In this document: piece by piece, positions 61,960 to 64,000 of the stretch
Layout: each line of letters starts with the position of its first letter
Position numbering within the stretch: the first letter of the stretch is position 1
From: Dawidia cretensis
GTDB lineage: Bacteria; Bacteroidota; Bacteroidia; Cytophagales; Cyclobacteriaceae
Length of the DNA: 64,000 nucleotides
Reading direction: 5' to 3'
NCBI RefSeq assembly: GCF_018598175.1
Contig: NZ_JAHESE010000002.1
Span: forward strand, 1-64,000
Position numbers and translations under genes: made by a program
The notes under the pieces: model-generated
The model's input: the letters and a program-made list of their open reading frames with translations, nothing else
Told to the model about the DNA's origin: nothing
Databases searched by the model: none

Positions 61960-63609
61960 ATGAGTACCCGACACAATCTACCTGCGGCAATCGCCGCCGT
62001 ATTTTTACTTCAAATAGTCATCTTCCCATCGATGGCACAGATAACCTGGCCATCGGGTCAGCTTCTCCCTTCTTTTCCGAAGAGCGCACAGACGCAGGAC
62101 TTTATTATCCTTCGCGAAACGCGGGCGAAGCGAAAGGTAGGGGACTCGGTAGGCATTCAGCAAAACGGTTCTTCTGCCGAGATGTATTTATTTGCTTCTT
62201 TAAAAGGTATCGTGAACCGGACACAGCCGCGAATCTTCTCATACGAGGGGAATGCGGATGCTGAAGGTCCTTATACCTGGCTACAGTCTCTGGGGCTTCG
62301 CTGGACCGAACCAGCGGATAAGTGGACATTGATAACGAAATACCGGAGCGAGCTGGCGGGCCTGATCGTTTATGACCCTTCCCAGATCCATACTGTTAAC
62401 CTGGCAACTGTGCTCGCGAAAGATCGTCGCGCGCTGATCGCTTCGCCGTCGTTGATTTCACGGTTAACGGCAGCGCCGTATAACTTGCCGATCTTGCTGG
62501 ATTTGCGTGGGAAATTCACCGGTAAGCTGCACGTATACCAAACACTCTTCGATACCTATTGGTCCGGTCTTGACCATCGTCTGCTGATCGGGCTCAACCC
62601 GGAGGTTCATAAGGCCTCCTTACGTGAATATGCCACGGCGCTGGGCGCGGCCGTGATCTGGCTTGATCCGAAGGTAGCCGACGAAAGTACCTTGCTCAAC
62701 AGCTTCCTGTCGTCTATGGCACCGGGAGCGTGCTTTATGGGTTGGTGGCCCGAAGAAGAACCCGGCGTAACCCGGGCTTCTACGTACGGTATCGCCACCG
62801 TTGCCAGTGACTTTGCGACCAACCTCACTGTGCACAGTGGCATGCCCAGGACTGTTAACATAAAACCCATACCGGCCAAGCCTGCGCTGCAAAACAAGCT
62901 TTATGTGGCCTTTATACTGAGCGATGGCGACAACCTACAATATGTCGAGCACCACATGCGAAAGCTTTGGAGCAGTCCTGACCGTGGTACTGTGCCGATC
63001 GGATGGACGTTATCGCCCGCGATGCTCGATGCCATGCCCGGTGCGCTGAACTACTACTGGCAAAGCGCTACGGCCAACGACAACCTGATCTCCGGTCCTT
63101 CGGGCTATGGTTATGCGTATCCCAACAACTGGCCTGCCCATTCCTTAGACCAATTCGTCGCCAAAAGCGAAGATTACAATCGCCGCGCTGGTCTGCGGGT
63201 TACAACGATTTGGAACACCATTAAAGGCCCCATAAATCAGAACGTAGGTGAGAGCTTTGCCCGCCACGCACCGACGCTACTCGGCTTAACCGGACAGAAC
63301 ACCGGGGGCGGGCTTACTGTATACAATCAAAGCCTGCCCGGCATGGCCCTCTCGTGTAACTATTGCACGAATGAACAGGCTATGAAGGACCACATAGCGT
63401 CAGCGTCCTCCGGATGGAATGGAACTTCGCCTCGCTTCATTATTATCCAGGCGCAACCCTGGCAGGGCGTCACGCCAACAAGCTTTAAGAATGTGGCAAG
63501 CTCACTCGGTGCAGATTATGTGTTGGTGCGGCCGGATCAGATCTTTCAGTTGATTCGCGAGGCGAATGGACTGTCTATTACCCCGGGCACCAAGCCCTCG
63601 GGAAAATGA
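61960..63609 (+). CDS. GxGYxYP-family secreted protein
   Basis: 549 residues from ATG 61960 (MSTRHNLPAAIAAVF), with a signal peptide ending PSMAQ near residue 27. The N-terminal part (about 55-280) and the C-terminal part (about 300-520) match the two GxGYxYP domains; the naming motif is visible as GPSGYGYAYPNNWPA. The family is proposed to be a glycoside-hydrolase-like barrel in Bacteroidota and other bacteria, with the N-domain often annotated separately. Function is predicted, not shown. The tail (GLSITPGTKPSGK) is a linker-like end; no T9SS sorting domain is present. Confidence 0.88.
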   Translation: MSTRHNLPAAIAAVFLLQIVIFPSMAQITWPSGQLLPSFPKSAQTQDFIILRETRAKRKVGDSVGIQQNGSSAEMYLFASLKGIVNRTQPRIFSYEGNADAEGPYTWLQSLGLRWTEPADKWTLITKYRSELAGLIVYDPSQIHTVNLATVLAKDRRALIASPSLISRLTAAPYNLPILLDLRGKFTGKLHVYQTLFDTYWSGLDHRLLIGLNPEVHKASLREYATALGAAVIWLDPKVADESTLLNSFLSSMAPGACFMGWWPEEEPGVTRASTYGIATVASDFATNLTVHSGMPRTVNIKPIPAKPALQNKLYVAFILSDGDNLQYVEHHMRKLWSSPDRGTVPIGWTLSPAMLDAMPGALNYYWQSATANDNLISGPSGYGYAYPNNWPAHSLDQFVAKSEDYNRRAGLRVTTIWNTIKGPINQNVGESFARHAPTLLGLTGQNTGGGLTVYNQSLPGMALSCNYCTNEQAMKDHIASASSGWNGTSPRFIIIQAQPWQGVTPTSFKNVASSLGADYVLVRPDQIFQLIREANGLSITPGTKPSGK

Positions 63610-63632
63610 TAGCGGAGTTAGCACCATCGTGA

Positions 63633-63662
63633 AGAAGTCAACCCATTGTTGGGTTGACTTCT
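63633..63662. terminator. Perfect 13-bp hairpin between convergent genes
   Basis: AGAAGTCAACCCA (63633-63645) pairs exactly with TGGGTTGACTTCT (63650-63662), loop TTGT. It lies after the GxGYxYP gene and before the 3' end of the minus-strand gene. T-runs are short but the stem is strong. Confidence 0.65.
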
Positions 63663-63693
63663 CAATATTGCTTTACAACCAACAAGGACTAAC

Positions 63694-64000
63694 TTATTGA
63701 ACCCTGCAGGAGGATACCTGGTCATTGGCATTTGGACTTAGTGTGCCAAAGTTAGGTGTATCGGATGTTCTGGTCCAGGAAGTGCCAGAGAAGTTGTCAT
63801 TCGAGTACATGATGAGCGTTCGCCCTGCGGGTACTCGAACAGATGATGCCCAATCGTTCGGCACACCCCTTGCATTGAGTTGAGATAGTGTATAGTTACC
63901 AATCGGTAAGCTCTGGCTTGCGGCTCCGCCATAATTATAATCCTGGTAGAATACTACGCCACCGCTACCGCCGATGATCGTTGGCGTTGGCCGTGTTGCA
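63694..64000 (-). CDS. Beta-gamma-crystallin-domain protein, 3' part
   Basis: The minus strand from the window end to the TAA at 63694 encodes the C-terminal 101 residues, preceded by a Pro-Thr linker (RPTPTIIGGSGG). The domain is a beta-gamma-crystallin: VVFYQDYNYGG, then the calcium-clamp motif NDWASS, then MYSNDNFSGTSWTRT and a second clamp NDQVSS. Both match the (N/D)(N/D)xx(S/T)S pattern, so a calcium-binding two-motif domain is predicted. In Bacteroidota such domains are found on secreted carbohydrate- or matrix-associated proteins. The 5' part lies outside the window. Confidence 0.85.
   Translation of the reverse strand, partial: ATRPTPTIIGGSGGVVFYQDYNYGGAASQSLPIGNYTLSQLNARGVPNDWASSVRVPAGRTLIMYSNDNFSGTSWTRTSDTPNFGTLSPNANDQVSSCRVQ

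Noticed and set aside
1-64000. tRNA, rRNA, CRISPR arrays, insertion sequences and prophage genes
   Set aside because: None was found on reading; no cloverleaf-like, repeat-spacer or transposase sequences stood out.

Overview
The window looks like about 64 kb of chromosome from a member of the Bacteroidota, probably Cytophagales-like. The evidence is a type IX secretion C-terminal sorting domain, a SusC-type plug domain, a GxGYxYP-family secreted protein, a fused nuoC-nuoD gene and several promoters of the Bacteroidota type (TTG, about 19 bases, TAnnTTTG). Most of it is moderately GC-rich. One stretch (about 14.9-17.7 kb) is strikingly AT-rich and looks acquired. I saw no rRNA, tRNA, CRISPR array, transposase or phage gene.

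Layout. 0-9.4 kb: the tail of a sensor histidine kinase, then regulator-plus-oxidoreductase modules: TetR with a DUF2306 membrane protein, Crp/Fnr with a short-chain dehydrogenase (SDR) and a nitronate monooxygenase, a second Crp/Fnr with an SDR and a small VOC-like protein, then another SDR and an AraC regulator. 9.6-20.3 kb: a secreted esterase with a PA14-like tail, a MacB/FtsX-type permease, a luciferase-like flavin oxidoreductase, the AT-rich pair of unknown genes, a methyltransferase and an unknown Bacteroidota protein. 20.5-35.8 kb: a CBS-domain protein and a complete nuo operon (A, B, CD, E-N), encoding NADH:quinone oxidoreductase. 35.9-43.3 kb: a hormone-sensitive-lipase-type hydrolase divergent from a third Crp/Fnr gene, a MocR regulator without its PLP lysine, a DMT exporter, a quinone-reductase-like enzyme, a lipoprotein and a membrane protein. 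43.5-58 kb: a T9SS-secreted protein, a 1471-residue membrane protein with two sensor-like regions and a decayed NTPase-like domain, a 2200-residue alpha-2-macroglobulin carrying a SusC-like plug, and a DUF4139 protein. 58-64 kb: an exported fumarylacetoacetase-fold protein, a predicted outer-membrane barrel, a fourth Crp/Fnr gene, a probable beta-propeller, a GxGYxYP protein and the tail of a beta-gamma-crystallin protein.

Regulation is the most distinctive theme. The TetR gene has two identical operators over a good divergent promoter. Each of the four Crp/Fnr genes has a perfect or near-perfect palindrome next to it, and in three cases the palindrome class agrees with the predicted recognition helix (CRP-like TGTGA-N6-TCACA for the RETLSR helix, FNR-like TTGAY-N4-RTCAA for the ExLSR helices). 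Two well-separated loci carry the same promoter plus short-hairpin element (TTAACTT, GAGCCCATCT, loop, AGATGGGCTTTTTT), each just ahead of a large membrane-protein gene of unknown function. This is a candidate small RNA or attenuator family.

The best candidates for something little described are this repeated hairpin element with its two membrane genes, the plug-bearing macroglobulin, the PLP-lysine-less MocR, and the compact Crp/Fnr-palindrome-oxidoreductase modules.
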